Shown piece by piece: positions 63,458 through 64,000 of a stretch of DNA of 64,000 bases. The first letter of the stretch is position 1; each line of letters starts with the position of its first letter. The stretch is from G963677085 sp963677085. GTDB lineage: Bacteria > Planctomycetota > Planctomycetia > Pirellulales > Thermoguttaceae. The position numbers and the translations under genes were made by a program. A model generated the notes under the pieces. That model did not search any database, was not told where the DNA came from, and was given only the letters and a program-made list of their open reading frames with translations. The stretch lies in contig CAXXFH010000003.1 in the NCBI GenBank assembly GCA_963677085.2, positions 372,001 through 436,000 of the forward strand, read 5' to 3'.

Positions 63458-64000
63458 ATGAGTCGCCATTTTTCAGTCGTGGTTCTGACATTTTTGATGA
63501 TGACTGTCACCATTTCGAAGGTTCACGCCGAACCATTGGCGTGGAACGCCGCCGCCGCAACGGAATCGTTTGCGCCGAATACCAACCTTAACGCCCCAAA
63601 GGTTGTTGACAGTATTTTCAACAGCACGTCGCGCGGGTGGGCTATCAGCGGCGAGACTGGAATTAGCCAACAGGCTGTTTTCCCCTTGTTGTCGGCGTTG
63701 AACAACACTGGCCTCGATTGGGAAATCACGCTGGATTTCCATGATCCGAGCGAAAGCAAGAAACTGATCATTGGCAAGTTCGCGTTGGATGTGACGGGCG
63801 ATGCCAACCCGACCGTCAGTGGCGGCAACAACTGGGTGACCCTCACACCGACAAGTGCTTCGGCCGCAAGCGGCAACACGCTTTCGATCGACACGACGGA
63901 AATCCTCGCCGGGGTCAGCTCCATTCCCGACTTCGATACGTACACCGTTTCGGCCAGCGGTGTTGCCGCAAGCGCGCTGTCCCAGATTACCGGCTTTCGG
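63458..64000 (+). CDS. Paralogous secreted protein, 3' end outside the window
   Basis: 181 codons from ATG 63458 with AAAGGAGAG upstream; the frame runs off the window. Signal peptide VVLTFLMMTVTISKVHAE. The visible part aligns with the first 200 residues of the previous protein (STSRGWAISGETGISQQAVF, GDANPTVSGGNNWVTLTPTS, SQITGF), so the two arose by tandem duplication. A DNRLRE domain and PEP-CTERM may follow beyond the end. Confidence 0.82.
   Translation, partial: MSRHFSVVVLTFLMMTVTISKVHAEPLAWNAAAATESFAPNTNLNAPKVVDSIFNSTSRGWAISGETGISQQAVFPLLSALNNTGLDWEITLDFHDPSESKKLIIGKFALDVTGDANPTVSGGNNWVTLTPTSASAASGNTLSIDTTEILAGVSSIPDFDTYTVSASGVAASALSQITGFR

Noticed and set aside
1..64000. tRNA, rRNA or riboswitch
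   Set aside because: I looked for cloverleaf-like ends (GGTTCRANYCC) and common riboswitch cores and recognised none; no covariance search was possible.

Overview
The window reads as a planctomycete chromosome, most likely Pirellulales-like. The evidence is: several DUF1559 pseudopilin-like proteins (prepilin N-terminus, C-terminal H-x9-DG box), PEP-CTERM exosortase substrates ending in VPEP plus a membrane helix and arginines, periplasmic cytochrome/HEAT proteins, an HzsA-related protein, secreted sulfatases, Tat-exported Gfo/Idh/MocA and DapA-like enzymes, and an ECF sigma/FecR pair. No lineage marker (16S, ribosomal genes) is present, so the assignment rests on gene content alone.

Layout. 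1-6 kb: a plus-strand operon-like run (coiled-coil protein, DUF4159, tetraheme cytochrome with a metallophosphatase-like front, thioredoxin-HEAT protein) whose last gene is cut by an ISAzo13 element. On the other side of that element a GH29 fucosidase gene is cut as well. 7.9-8.6 kb: decayed remnants (an AEP/TOTE-type primase piece and an integrase end). 8.7-16.3 kb: a catabolic module with DUF1559, GntR/FCD regulator, PEP-CTERM protein, sialidase-like protein, HpcH/HpaI aldolase and SSS symporter. 17.0-27.1 kb: a second module with IclR, HzsA-related diheme protein, aldo/keto reductase (frameshifted), esterase-propeller fusion, esterase, LamG PEP-CTERM protein, DUF1559 and a lipoprotein. 27.3-32.6 kb: a mobile-element cluster (IS5/IS427-like, IS630-like, deleted integrase element, IS5) around an AraC/XylR-type regulator. 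33.2-38.0 kb: PEP-CTERM protein, an exported argininosuccinate-lyase-like protein, DUF1559 and a lipoprotein, then a sulfatase fragment joined to an integrase fragment. 39.5-46.5 kb: ECF sigma, FecR, PEP-CTERM, DUF1559, then a Tat Gfo/Idh/MocA oxidoreductase and a Tat DapA-like protein. 46.7-49.6 kb: an IS256 element whose right inverted repeat is split by a second, ISH3-like element. 49.65-57.4 kb: two divergent paralogous CsgG-like/propeller/TPR genes, one broken. 57.4-58.7 kb: an ISAs1 element. 58.9 kb: a probable group II intron 3' end. 59.0-64 kb: a sulfatase, an IclR regulator and two paralogous PEP-CTERM proteins.

How it fits together (inference): the window is a chain of small degradation modules for complex glycans or organic acids. 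Each has surface or secreted proteins (PEP-CTERM, DUF1559, lipoprotein), one or more exported enzymes, sometimes an importer, and its own regulator of a different class. The modules are separated and eroded by at least six insertion sequences and several decayed elements. Start sites given inside longer open frames were chosen from ribosome-binding sites, signal peptides and the prepilin motif; where this is uncertain it is stated.
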